33,118 nt of DNA, taken from the NCBI GenBank assembly GCA_016933745.1, contig JAFGAK010000089.1, positions 1-33,118 of the forward strand, written 5' to 3'. A program made the translations under genes and the position numbers. The stretch comes from Bacteroidales bacterium. GTDB lineage: Bacteria > Bacteroidota > Bacteroidia > Bacteroidales > UBA12170. The notes under the pieces were generated by a model that did not search any database, had not been told where the DNA came from, and saw only the letters and a program-made list of their open reading frames with translations. This document shows, in pieces, positions 7,310 to 16,385 of the stretch. Every line of letters begins with the position of its first letter. Positions within the stretch are counted from its first letter, which is position 1.

Positions 7310-7330
7310 TGTACGCAGAGCTTTTTTTTT
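7302..7330 (+). terminator. Attenuator terminator 2
   Basis: Stem AAGTTCTG (7302-7309) with CAGAGCTT (7316-7323), one G-U pair, loop TGTACG, followed by nine T (7322-7330). It ends eight bases before the aminotransferase ATG, so transcripts that stop here never reach the operon. Weaker than terminator 1. Confidence 0.85.
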
Positions 7331-7338
7331 GAATTTAG

Positions 7339-8517
7339 ATGAATGATAAAGTGATGAAAATAGTTAAAATACAACCCGCAAATAGAGTTAAAGTAGTGGA
7401 TGAATATTATTTCTCCGTTAAGCTTGCCGAAATACGAAAATTAAATGCCGCCGGTGTTTCTATCATCAATTTGGGAATAGGAAATCCGGATTTAGCTCCT
7501 TCCGAAAACACCATAAACGGATTAAAAGAGGCGGTTGAAAATCCTTCTAATCATGGATATCAGAGTTATACAGGAATTCCTGAATTACGAGAAGCATTTG
7601 CGTCTTTTTATAAAGATCGCTATAAGGTGAGCCTAAATTCGGATAGCGAAATTTTGCCTCTCTTAGGTTCCAAAGAAGGAATCATGCATATTTCCCTCGC
7701 TTTTTTGAATGTTGGCGACGAAGTTTTAGTCCCAAATCCAGCTTATCCGGCATACAAAGCGGTTGCATCGCTCTGCGAAGCAAAATCGGTTAGCTACGAT
7801 TTAAGCGAAGAAAACGATTGGTTTCCTGATTTTGAGGCTCTAGAAAAAAGCGATCTATCCAAAGTAAAAATGATGTGGGTTAATTACCCAAATATGCCAA
7901 CAGGAAAGCTAGCAACCAAGCAATTATTTGAGCAGTTAATTGCCTTTGGCAAAAAACATGGAATCTTAATTGTAAATGATAATCCGTATAGTTTAATCAG
8001 TGCGGGAGAGCCAATTAGTATTTTATCTATTGATGGAGCAAAAGAAGTAGCTATTGAGCTCAACTCCTTGAGTAAATCACATAATATGGCCGGTTGGCGT
8101 GTTGGAATGATTGGAGGAAGTGCTGAATTTATTCATGCTATTTTAAGAGTAAAATCAAACATGGATTCTGGCATGTTTAAACCCATTCAATTAGCTGCAG
8201 CTGAGGCATTGAAAAACCCAAACGATTGGTATACAAGTCAGTTAAAAATTTATGCCGACCGCAAAGCGATTGGACAACAGATCCTTTCAGAGTTGGATTG
8301 TACCTTCGATGAAGATTCTTCCGGTATGTTTATTTGGGCTAAAATCCCAGAATCAGCTGAATCGTCTCAAGTTTTCAGCGAAAATATCTTGAAAAACAAA
8401 CATGTTTTTATCACTCCCGGATTTATTTTTGGATCACAAGGCGAACGCTTTATCCGTCTTTCACTAGCAAACAGCAACCAACTACTAAACGAAGCTTTAA
8501 ACCGTATAAAAAACTAA
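7339..8517 (+). CDS. PLP-dependent class I/II aminotransferase, probably aromatic
   Basis: 392 residues, fold type I. NLGIGNPDLAPSENT near residue 45 and NYPNMPTGKLA near 188 are substrate/cofactor motifs. SLSKSHNMAGWRVG places the PLP-binding Lys at residue 246. The general family includes LL-diaminopimelate, alanine and aromatic aminotransferases. Context points to transamination of prephenate, phenylpyruvate or hydroxyphenylpyruvate: it is first gene of an operon with TyrA and DAHP synthase, directly behind Tyr/Phe/Trp-sensing attenuators. ATG at 7339 is used; an internal ATG at 7354 is possible. Three bases separate it from tyrA. Confidence 0.88.
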   Translation: MNDKVMKIVKIQPANRVKVVDEYYFSVKLAEIRKLNAAGVSIINLGIGNPDLAPSENTINGLKEAVENPSNHGYQSYTGIPELREAFASFYKDRYKVSLNSDSEILPLLGSKEGIMHISLAFLNVGDEVLVPNPAYPAYKAVASLCEAKSVSYDLSEENDWFPDFEALEKSDLSKVKMMWVNYPNMPTGKLATKQLFEQLIAFGKKHGILIVNDNPYSLISAGEPISILSIDGAKEVAIELNSLSKSHNMAGWRVGMIGGSAEFIHAILRVKSNMDSGMFKPIQLAAAEALKNPNDWYTSQLKIYADRKAIGQQILSELDCTFDEDSSGMFIWAKIPESAESSQVFSENILKNKHVFITPGFIFGSQGERFIRLSLANSNQLLNEALNRIKN

Positions 8518-8520
8518 AAA

Positions 8521-9369
8521 ATGAAAGTATTTATTATTGGATTGGGAATGATTGGAGGTTCTTTGGCCAAAACCTTGCGCAACAGCAATTTTGCTGATGA
8601 AATTCTGGGTTTTGATAAAGCTACAGAGAATACAGCCTTTTGTCTCGAAAACAACTTAATTGATAGATCAGTCTCTATTGTGGAAGGAGCAAAAGAGGCT
8701 GATATCATACTATTAGCTACTCCCGTTGACAGCATTATGGAATTGATACCTCAATTATTGGATCAATTGGAAGAACAAGTTGTAATAGATATGGGATCGA
8801 CCAAGAAAGAGATTTCGAAGCTTGCAGCAACACATCCAAAAGGTTGCAATTTCGTAGCAGCTCATCCGATGGCAGGCATCGAAAATTCAGGGCCAACAGC
8901 CGCTTTGGAGCAGTTGTTTACAGATAAAGTAGCCATCATCTGTAATCCTGAAAATAACGCACGAATGCCATTAAATCTGGCTAAACTCTTCTTTAAATCG
9001 TTAAAAATGAAGCTGATATTTATGGATGCTGAAGAGCACGATCGAGATTTAGCCTATTTATCACATTTATCACATATTTTATCTTTTTCCTTGGCTTTAA
9101 CAGCTTATAATGTGGAAGATAAAGAAAGGAATATTTTCAATCTAGCAGGCGGTGGATTTGCCTCTACCGTTCGATTGGCTGGAAGCTCAGCTGCGATGTG
9201 GAACCCTGTTTTTCTTCAAAATAAAACCAATATGCTTGAAGCTCTCGAACTCTATATTTCAAACCTGAATTTGTTTAGAGAACATATCAAAAACGAAAAT
9301 AAAGAAGGATTAAATCAATTAATGAATAAATCGAACGCAATCTATAAAATCATAAATCAATCGATATGA
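8521..9369 (+). CDS. tyrA: Prephenate dehydrogenase
   Basis: 282 residues. The N-terminal Rossmann motif is GLGMIGGSLAKTL (residues 7-19); VDMGSTKKEI and AAHPMAG around residues 90-120 are typical of TyrA. Converts prephenate to 4-hydroxyphenylpyruvate with NAD, the committed step to tyrosine. No C-terminal ACT domain is present, so feedback control may rest with other enzymes or with attenuation. The stop overlaps the next start (ATGA), which suggests translational coupling. Confidence 0.93.
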   Translation: MKVFIIGLGMIGGSLAKTLRNSNFADEILGFDKATENTAFCLENNLIDRSVSIVEGAKEADIILLATPVDSIMELIPQLLDQLEEQVVIDMGSTKKEISKLAATHPKGCNFVAAHPMAGIENSGPTAALEQLFTDKVAIICNPENNARMPLNLAKLFFKSLKMKLIFMDAEEHDRDLAYLSHLSHILSFSLALTAYNVEDKERNIFNLAGGGFASTVRLAGSSAAMWNPVFLQNKTNMLEALELYISNLNLFREHIKNENKEGLNQLMNKSNAIYKIINQSI

Positions 9370-10460
9370 AAACAAAACTAGACTTACTACCTGTTAACGA
9401 ATGGGGAATTAAATACCATGGCAGACCACTTTTAATGTCGGGGCCTTGCAGTGCAGAAACGGAAGAGCAAGTATTACAAACTGCACAAGCACTGGCTGAT
9501 AGCGGAGTATCTGTATTTAGAGCCGGAATTTGGAAACCACGCACTAGACCAAATAGTTTCGAAGGAGTGGGAGCCGAGGGATTAAAATGGTTGAGCAAAG
9601 TGAAGAAAGAAACCGGTTTAAAAGTAGCTACTGAAGTTGCAAATGCAAAACATACTTACGAGGCGCTCAAACACAATGTGGATGTGCTCTGGATTGGCGC
9701 AAGAACAACCGTGAATCCTTTTGCTGTTCAAGAAATTGCCGATGCATTGGAAGGAGTTGATATTCCTGTATTTATCAAAAATCCGATTAATCCGGATATT
9801 GAGTTATGGATTGGCGCATTGGAACGTATCAATAAAGCTGGAATCACCAAGCTTGGCGCGATTCATAGAGGATTTAGCAGTTATGGCGATGCTGCTTTTC
9901 GGAATGCACCAAATTGGCAAATTCCCATCGAACTTAAAAGACGTTTTCCTGAGCTAATCTTAGTCAATGATCCAAGTCATATTGGTGGTAAAAGAGAACT
10001 TTTAAGAGAAATTTCGCAAAAAGCAATGGATTTGGATTTTGATGGATTGATGATTGAAGTACATCCAAATCCGGATGAAGCTTGGAGCGATGCTAAGCAA
10101 CAAATTACTCCCGATGTATTCAAAGAATTAGTTGCTTCTTTAAAAATCAGAACCAAAGGAAGTGGACAGGAAGAGCAATCGCGTTTATGCGAATTGCGTA
10201 AAAAAATTGACCATTTCGACGATGAATTAATGGATATTATCGAAGCTAGAATGAAAGTAGCCGAAGAAATTGGGGAGTTCAAACGCGAAAATAATATTGT
10301 TGTTTTGCAAAATAGTCGTTGGAATGAAATCCTAGAGCAAAGCATTGCTGTTGGACAATCCAAAGGTCTCAGTTCAGATTTGATAACACGGATTTTCAAA
10401 GCCATTCACCAAGAAAGTATCAACAAACAAACTGAAATTATTAATCGCGTTTTAGTCTAA
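9366..10460 (+). CDS. aroF: Bifunctional 3-deoxy-7-phosphoheptulonate synthase / chorismate mutase
   Basis: 364 residues. The DAHP synthase domain (1 to about 265) has MSGPCSAETEEQ, FRAGIWKPRTRPNSFEG, KNPINPDIELW and NDPSHIGGKRE and belongs to the type I beta group. The C-terminal AroQ-type chorismate mutase domain (about 275-364) starts LCELRKKIDHFDDELMDII. It catalyses entry into the shikimate pathway and the branch from chorismate to prephenate; in related fusions the mutase domain also serves as the allosteric sensor. Overlaps tyrA by four bases; three bases before aroA. The fusion is characteristic of Bacteroidota. Confidence 0.95.
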   Translation: MKTKLDLLPVNEWGIKYHGRPLLMSGPCSAETEEQVLQTAQALADSGVSVFRAGIWKPRTRPNSFEGVGAEGLKWLSKVKKETGLKVATEVANAKHTYEALKHNVDVLWIGARTTVNPFAVQEIADALEGVDIPVFIKNPINPDIELWIGALERINKAGITKLGAIHRGFSSYGDAAFRNAPNWQIPIELKRRFPELILVNDPSHIGGKRELLREISQKAMDLDFDGLMIEVHPNPDEAWSDAKQQITPDVFKELVASLKIRTKGSGQEEQSRLCELRKKIDHFDDELMDIIEARMKVAEEIGEFKRENNIVVLQNSRWNEILEQSIAVGQSKGLSSDLITRIFKAIHQESINKQTEIINRVLV

Positions 10461-10463
10461 ATC

Positions 10464-11720
10464 ATGATTGCAAAAGTTTATCCGGCAACAATCAATGGCT
10501 CCCTGCAAGCACCAGCTTCAAAAAGCATGCTTCAGCGAGCCATTGCGGCTGCATTTCTGAGTAAATCTAAAATTCAAATTTCAGGCTATACGCCAAGTGC
10601 AGATGCAGATGCTGCTTTGGCATTGATCGAAAAACTAGGGTCAAAAGTAAATAGAAATCAAGATCTCATCGAGATTAATTCGGGTGATTTTATTGACCCG
10701 CAACAGCAATTAACGATTGGCGAATCGGGCTTGGGAATTCGACTTTTTTCTCCAATTTTAGCGACTTTCAAAATCAAATTTCGAATTGAAGCCGAAGGAA
10801 CGCTAAGAAAAAGACCGCTTCGTTTGATCGAAGATGTTTTGAGTAAAAACGGCGTTTCGTGTTCTACGAATCAAGGATTTGCGCCAATTGAGATTATTGG
10901 CCCGCTCAAAGGTGGAACTATTTCGTTGGATGCAAGTGAAGGTTCTCAGTTTTTAAGTGGATTATTGATGGCATTGCCTATTAGCCATGTTGATAGCACC
11001 ATTCAGGTTCGTAACTTAAAAAGTAAGCCTTATATCGATATGACCATGCAGTTATTAACCGATTTTGGTGTAAACGTGCAGCATACAGAATACAAAACAT
11101 TTTCGATCAAAGGAAATCAAAACTATCGTGCTAAAAAGTACAAAGTGGAAGGCGATTGGAGTGGAGCAGCCTTTTTGTTAGTTGCAGGAGCAATTGCCGG
11201 AAAATTAACGCTTAAAAATATTCACCAAAATTCTTTGCAAGGCGATAAAAATTGTGTGAAAGTTTTGGAACAATCCGGTGCAATTGTTCTGCAAAAAGAA
11301 AAGGAAATTCGTGTGCAGAAACGAGTGTTGCATGCGTTTGAATACGACGCCACTGAAACGCCGGATTTATTTCCACCTTTAGCTGCATTGGCTGCATCTT
11401 GCGAAGGTGTGAGTATAATCTCAGGTGTAAACCGACTGGAACATAAAGAAAGTAATCGGGCAGAAGCAATTCGGAGTGTTTTAGAAAAGCTTGGTATCAA
11501 AGTGAAAATTGTGGACGATGAAATGCATATTCATGGCGGTAAAGTAAAAGGTGCTGTTGTTTCATCTTTTCACGATCATCGAATAGCAATGATGGCAGCA
11601 GTGATGGCGTTAAATTCAGAAAGCGAAATAGAAATTACGGACGCAGAAAGTATAAATAAATCCTATCCTGGATTTTACGAAGATCTTCAGAAATTAGGTG
11701 TTCCGATTCAGTTTTCTTAA
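10464..11720 (+). CDS. aroA: 3-phosphoshikimate 1-carboxyvinyltransferase (EPSP synthase)
   Basis: 418 residues. APASKSMLQRAIAAAFL (17-33) is the N-terminal substrate motif. GESGLGIRLFSPI stands where enteric enzymes have NAGTAMRPL, and SFHDHRIAMMAAV is the C-terminal signature. Transfers enolpyruvate from PEP to shikimate-3-phosphate, the sixth step of the pathway. It closes the attenuator-controlled operon. The stop codon overlaps that of convergent uvrA in a TTAA, and no terminator hairpin is visible after it. Confidence 0.94.
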   Translation: MIAKVYPATINGSLQAPASKSMLQRAIAAAFLSKSKIQISGYTPSADADAALALIEKLGSKVNRNQDLIEINSGDFIDPQQQLTIGESGLGIRLFSPILATFKIKFRIEAEGTLRKRPLRLIEDVLSKNGVSCSTNQGFAPIEIIGPLKGGTISLDASEGSQFLSGLLMALPISHVDSTIQVRNLKSKPYIDMTMQLLTDFGVNVQHTEYKTFSIKGNQNYRAKKYKVEGDWSGAAFLLVAGAIAGKLTLKNIHQNSLQGDKNCVKVLEQSGAIVLQKEKEIRVQKRVLHAFEYDATETPDLFPPLAALAASCEGVSIISGVNRLEHKESNRAEAIRSVLEKLGIKVKIVDDEMHIHGGKVKGAVVSSFHDHRIAMMAAVMALNSESEIEITDAESINKSYPGFYEDLQKLGVPIQFS

Positions 11721-14593
11721 TTTTCCGGACATTTAGAAAGTACATCTCGAAGAAACTCGGCGGTGAATCCTTTTCCACTTTCGCACACTTCTTCAGGAGT
11801 TCCTGTGGCAATGATTTTCCCTCCTCCTGCACCACCTTCCGGGCCTAAATCGATGAGATGATCAGCCATTTTGATCACTTCCATATTGTGCTCAATCACA
11901 ATAATCGTATTGCCTTTTTGCATCAATTTGTTTAGAACATCTAACAGCACTTTCACATCTTCAAAATGCAAACCCGTCGTGGGTTCGTCTAAAATGTAAA
12001 GCGTGTTTCCGGTCGATTTTTTTGAAAGTTCAGAAGCGAGTTTTACGCGTTGTGCTTCTCCTCCCGATAAAGTAGTTGATTGTTGTCCAAGCGTAATGTA
12101 TCCGAGTCCAACTTCTTTTAAAGTTTTGAGTTTCCGAGCAATGAATGGAATATTTTCAAAAAAATCAACGGCATGATCGATCGTCATATTTAGCACATCG
12201 TTGATCGATTTTCCTTTGTATCTGACTTCGAGTGTTTCGCGGTTATAGCGTTTTCCTTGACAATCTTCGCACTCGACCATCACATCTGGCAAGAAGTTCA
12301 TTTCCACTACTTTAACACCTCCTCCTTTGCAAGTCTCGCACCTGCCGCCTTTTACATTGAAACTAAATCTTCCGCTTTCATAACCTCGTATTTTAGCTTC
12401 GGGTAATTCCGTGAAAAGTTTCCTGATTTCGTCGAAAACTTTGGTATAAGTAGCCGGGTTTGATCGTGGTGTTCTTCCAATTGGAGATTGATCAATTTCG
12501 ATGATTTTATCGATGTGTTTTAATCCGATAATTTCTTTGTATGGTAAGGGTTTTTTAACACCTTGATAAAAATACTGATTCAAAATGGGATACAAAGTTC
12601 CATTAATCAAACTTGATTTTCCACTTCCTGAAACACCTGTAATGCAAATAAATTTACCTAAAGGAATTCGTAAAGTCACATTTTTCAAGTTATTTCCAGT
12701 TGCTCCCGAGAGTATAATTTCTTGACCATTTCCTTCTCTTCTAGTGGAAGGTATTTTAATTGCTTTCCTGCCGCTTATATATTGGCAGGTTAAACTGTCG
12801 CACGTTTTCATGTCAGAAGGATTTCCTTGTGCCACAATTTTACCTCCATGCAAGCCTGCTCCCGGCCCAATATCTAAGACTTCGTCGGCGGCTAAAATCA
12901 TGTCCTGATCGTGTTCCACCACAATAACTGAATTTCCTATATCGCGTAAGCGAAGTAAAGAATTGATTAAGCGTTGATTATCACGCTGATGAAGTCCAAT
13001 ACTCGGTTCATCCAAAATATATAAAACACCAATTAGCTGCGATCCAATTTGTGTTGCAAGGCGAATTCGTTGCGATTCTCCTCCGGAAAGACTTTTGCTG
13101 GCGCGATCAAGACTCAAATAATTGAGTCCAACATCCAGTAAAAAGCCCAAACGATTTTTTATTTCACGGATAATTTCTTTACTGATTGTAGCGCTTTTTT
13201 CATCGTCTTTAAAATCTAGATTCTCAAACCAATGATGTAAACTTACTAAATCGAGTTTTGCTAAATCGGAAATTGATTTGCCTTGAATTCTAAAATGAAG
13301 CGCTTCTTTTTTAAGCCGATTTCCTTCGCAAACGGAACAAGGTTTAAAGTTCATGAAACTTGATGCCCATCGTTTAATACTGTTCGAAGTCGTATTTTCG
13401 TCCTGATTTTGAATGAAATTAATAATGCCTTCGAAGTTGAGTGAATATTCAGACGTAACACCCAAATATTCTTTTTTAACACGAATTGTTTCGCTCGAAC
13501 CATACAAAATGGTTTGAATTGCTTCTTCTGGCAAATCCTTTATTGGAGTATCTAATGTGAAACCAAATTTTTCGCTTATGGCGTGCAATTGATTAAATAT
13601 CCAATTGTTTTTATACGCTCCAATAGGAGCAATTCCGCCTTTTTTTATGCTGGAATTTTTATTTGGGAAAATTTTATCAATATCTATTTCTGATACCGTT
13701 CCTAATCCATTGCAACTCGGACAAGCACCATAGGGCGAATTGAACGAAAACGTATTGGGTTCAGGCAAAGTATAAGCAATCCCCGAAGTTGGACACATTA
13801 ATTGTTTGCTAAAAAATTGTGTTTTATTCTTTTCGATATCTAAAACACTTAAACTTCCTTTGCCATGTTTTAGTGCAACTTCGATCGATTTTGATAAACG
13901 TTCTTTGTATCTTTCATCTACTTTAAGTTTATCGATAACAATCTCAATATCATGCACTTTATATCGATCAAGTTGAAGTCCTCTAAAAACATCTTCTACT
14001 TTGCCATCAATGCGAGCAGATAAAAAACCAAGACGAACGATTTGATCAAACAATTCGCGATAGTGTCCTTTCCGACCACTTACCGCCGGAGCCAAAAGAA
14101 GTATTTTTTTTTCAGTATAATTCGTTAAAATTAAATCCAAAATTTGCTTTTCGGTGTATTGAACCATTGGTTCTTGCGTAACATAGGAGTAGGCTTTTGC
14201 AACTCTTGCATAGAGTAAGCGCAGAAAATCATAGATTTCGGTAACCGTGCCAACGGTTGAACGTGGGTTTTTATTGGTTGTTTTTTGTTCAATTGCAATG
14301 ACCGGACTCAAACCTTTGATTTCATCCACATCTGGGCGTTCCAAATTACCTATAAATTGTCGAGCATAGGCAGAGAAAGTTTCGAGGTACCTTCTTTGGC
14401 CTTCTGCATAAATGGTATCAAATGCCAAAGATGATTTACCGCTACCACTAAGGCCTGTAATAACAACCAATTTATTACGCGGGATTTTCACATCCATGTT
14501 TTGAAGATTGTGAACTCTAGCTCCGTAGATTTCAATAAAGTCTTCTTGCGTAATGATTTCCTGCTCTATTTCAGCTGCTTTTTCTTGGCCCAT
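11717..14593 (-). CDS. uvrA: Excinuclease ABC subunit A
   Basis: 958 residues. Two ABC ATPase halves: Walker A GLSGSGKSSLAFDT and GVSGSGKSSLING, and signatures LSGGESQRIRLA and LSGGEAQRVKLA. The second-half zinc finger is intact (CETCKGGG ... CEDCQGK). In the first half the usual first CxxC is CPTS, so one Cys of that site is missing, while the later pair (CPSC) is present. Cytoplasmic damage sensor of nucleotide excision repair. Its start is 147 bases from the lytic transglycosylase stop, with no clear promoter. Confidence 0.97.
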   Translation of the reverse strand: MGQEKAAEIEQEIITQEDFIEIYGARVHNLQNMDVKIPRNKLVVITGLSGSGKSSLAFDTIYAEGQRRYLETFSAYARQFIGNLERPDVDEIKGLSPVIAIEQKTTNKNPRSTVGTVTEIYDFLRLLYARVAKAYSYVTQEPMVQYTEKQILDLILTNYTEKKILLLAPAVSGRKGHYRELFDQIVRLGFLSARIDGKVEDVFRGLQLDRYKVHDIEIVIDKLKVDERYKERLSKSIEVALKHGKGSLSVLDIEKNKTQFFSKQLMCPTSGIAYTLPEPNTFSFNSPYGACPSCNGLGTVSEIDIDKIFPNKNSSIKKGGIAPIGAYKNNWIFNQLHAISEKFGFTLDTPIKDLPEEAIQTILYGSSETIRVKKEYLGVTSEYSLNFEGIINFIQNQDENTTSNSIKRWASSFMNFKPCSVCEGNRLKKEALHFRIQGKSISDLAKLDLVSLHHWFENLDFKDDEKSATISKEIIREIKNRLGFLLDVGLNYLSLDRASKSLSGGESQRIRLATQIGSQLIGVLYILDEPSIGLHQRDNQRLINSLLRLRDIGNSVIVVEHDQDMILAADEVLDIGPGAGLHGGKIVAQGNPSDMKTCDSLTCQYISGRKAIKIPSTRREGNGQEIILSGATGNNLKNVTLRIPLGKFICITGVSGSGKSSLINGTLYPILNQYFYQGVKKPLPYKEIIGLKHIDKIIEIDQSPIGRTPRSNPATYTKVFDEIRKLFTELPEAKIRGYESGRFSFNVKGGRCETCKGGGVKVVEMNFLPDVMVECEDCQGKRYNRETLEVRYKGKSINDVLNMTIDHAVDFFENIPFIARKLKTLKEVGLGYITLGQQSTTLSGGEAQRVKLASELSKKSTGNTLYILDEPTTGLHFEDVKVLLDVLNKLMQKGNTIIVIEHNMEVIKMADHLIDLGPEGGAGGGKIIATGTPEEVCESGKGFTAEFLRDVLSKCPEN

Positions 14594-14740
14594 TTAGTCA
14601 TCAAAAATTAATTTGCAAAAGTGCGAAAAATTTAGCTGATAAAGAGGAGTGATTTTAAAAGAAAAATGGTTTTTTCAGAATGGCGACAGATTTTTTTCTG
14701 ATTGATAAACCAATCATTCCCATTTTAAAAACAGAAAATT

Positions 14741-15649
14741 TCATCTTGTTGGTAACCAAATGCGGTAATCACGACCTGATTTATTGGCTAAAAAAGCTTG
14801 CCTGATCCACGGGTTGTAAATCTTAAATTCTTTGTAGGTCATTTGATATTTTTTAGCAAATTCAGGAATATCTTTAATTGCAGAGTCGATAACGATACTT
14901 TTCAATTGATAAGGTTGATACAAATCTTCCGGTTGAAGATAAAAACCAAACCGATCAGGGTTTTGCAGTAGCGCTTTGATAGCTAAAATCCGATACACGT
15001 AACGTCCGGTTTCTTCGCCAAAGATCATATCAAAATAATTGTCTTCTTTTTGGCGATCTATTTCAACTGATATTCTATTCATACCTGCGTTGTACGATGC
15101 AGCTACCAATGTCCAACTTCCATATTTATCGTAGGCTGATTTTAAGTATTTACAGGCGGCTTCGGTGGCTAATTCAACATCGTAGCGCTGATCGATATCG
15201 TCATTTACTTCCAGCCCGTATTCTCTTCCGGTCAATTTCATTATCTGCCAAAATCCTGTGGCGCCAGCAGGCGAAACCACATTACTTAATCCGCTTTCTG
15301 CAACAGCTAAATATTTAAAATCGTCAGGGATTTGGTTCTTTTTTAAAATGGGTTCGATGACAGGAAACCATCGATTCGCATTTTTAATCAGAAAAATAGA
15401 AGAGGAATGAAAATAAGTATTTACAGTCATTTCTTTTTCGAATGCTTCTTTTACATAGAACCGATCAAGTGGAATGACTTCATCTGCAAAAGAAACATCC
15501 TCAGGTATTTGCACCGCAAAAACTTTGGTGTTTTCTTGAAATGCAGCTGCATATTGTTCTCTAGAAACGTTGTTTTTAATACCAAAACCTGCAACAATAA
15601 ATAGGCTCAAAAGTAATAATGCAGTTCCGATAAAAGATAATTTTTTCAT
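14741..15649 (-). CDS. Exported lytic murein transglycosylase (SLT domain)
   Basis: 302 residues from the ATG at 15649. A hydrophobic signal or anchor segment (LSFIGTALLLLSLFIVAG) is followed by an SLT domain with catalytic Glu118 (AVAESGLSN), then SPAGATGFWQIM and AASYNAGMNR, as in MltD/Slt-type enzymes. It cleaves peptidoglycan between MurNAc and GlcNAc in the periplasm. The C-terminal part (EFAKKYQMTYKEFKIYNPW ... IWLP) resembles a single LysM-like or MltD tail. The ORF track start at 15754 lies inside rfbC. A start at 15673 is also possible because it forms TAATG with the rfbC stop, which would couple the two genes. Confidence 0.88.
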   Translation of the reverse strand: MKKLSFIGTALLLLSLFIVAGFGIKNNVSREQYAAAFQENTKVFAVQIPEDVSFADEVIPLDRFYVKEAFEKEMTVNTYFHSSSIFLIKNANRWFPVIEPILKKNQIPDDFKYLAVAESGLSNVVSPAGATGFWQIMKLTGREYGLEVNDDIDQRYDVELATEAACKYLKSAYDKYGSWTLVAASYNAGMNRISVEIDRQKEDNYFDMIFGEETGRYVYRILAIKALLQNPDRFGFYLQPEDLYQPYQLKSIVIDSAIKDIPEFAKKYQMTYKEFKIYNPWIRQAFLANKSGRDYRIWLPTR

Positions 15650-15672
15650 GGTTAAGTAGGATTTGTTCTTCA

Positions 15673-16218
15673 TTAATAAGGACTTATAAAATCTTTGAAT
15701 AAAGGTGCAATCGTATCCTTTTCCGATAAGATAGGAGTCACTGCTTGTCCCCAATCGATGTTGATATCAGGATCGTTCCAAAGAATACTTCCTTCGGATT
15801 CTTTGTTGTAAACATTGGTGCACTTATAGAAAAACACCGTATTATCTTCAAGAGTTAAAAACCCGTGAGCAAATCCGGGCGGAACCCAATACATAAACTT
15901 ATTGTCTCCTGATAGTTCTATGGATTCCCATTGTCCGTAAGTAGGTGATGATTTTCTTAAATCAACAGCAACATCCAAGACAGCACCTTTCATAACTCGA
16001 ACTAATTTTCCTTGTGTATAAGGTGGTTTCTGAAAATGAAGTCCACGCAAAACGCCTTTCATCGATTTTGATTCATTGTCTTGCACAAAATTTTGGTCGA
16101 TGCCTTTGGCAAGAAAACGTTCTTTGTTGTAAGATTCAAAAAAATAACCACGTGCATCGCTATACACGCTGGGTTTTATGATTAATAAATCTTGGATTTT
16201 TGTAGTGATGATTTCCAT
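15673..16218 (-). CDS. rfbC: dTDP-4-dehydrorhamnose 3,5-epimerase
   Basis: 181 residues, normal size. VLRGLHFQKPPYTQGKLVRV holds the catalytic His, with AVDLRKSSPTYG and YWVPPGFAHGFLTLED completing the cupin core. Third step of dTDP-L-rhamnose synthesis for cell-surface polysaccharide. The other rml genes are not in this window, so it stands apart from a sugar-nucleotide cluster. A purine-rich AAAGGA precedes the ATG by five bases. It reads into the lytic transglycosylase gene. Confidence 0.94.
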   Translation of the reverse strand: MEIITTKIQDLLIIKPSVYSDARGYFFESYNKERFLAKGIDQNFVQDNESKSMKGVLRGLHFQKPPYTQGKLVRVMKGAVLDVAVDLRKSSPTYGQWESIELSGDNKFMYWVPPGFAHGFLTLEDNTVFFYKCTNVYNKESEGSILWNDPDINIDWGQAVTPILSEKDTIAPLFKDFISPY

Positions 16219-16385
16219 AATTGTTCCTTTCTTTAAGATATTAAAGATCCGAAAAAAAAGTGTTCTTTATTGAAAGTTTCAGAATATTTATCCAATAGAT
16301 ATTGTTAATAGCTCCGCGCTTTTTTGAGATTGTTCATCTCATTTTCAATGCGCTATATTTAGCAAGTCGATAGAATAACCATTGC

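Noticed and set aside
7082-7330. T-box or other riboswitch before the aromatic operon
   Set aside because: No T-box sequence or specifier stem; two translated aromatic-rich frames with adjacent competing hairpins explain the region better.
14699-14716. Hairpin TGATTG/CAATCA between the lytic transglycosylase and uvrA as a terminator
   Set aside because: On the minus strand it is followed by an A-run, not a T-run.
15650-15754. N-terminal extension of the lytic transglycosylase ORF
   Set aside because: It lies inside rfbC and places the signal sequence far from the N-terminus; starts at 15649 or 15673 are better.
15673-16218. rfbC as part of a polysaccharide biosynthesis island
   Set aside because: No other sugar-nucleotide or glycosyltransferase genes are near it, and base composition does not change.
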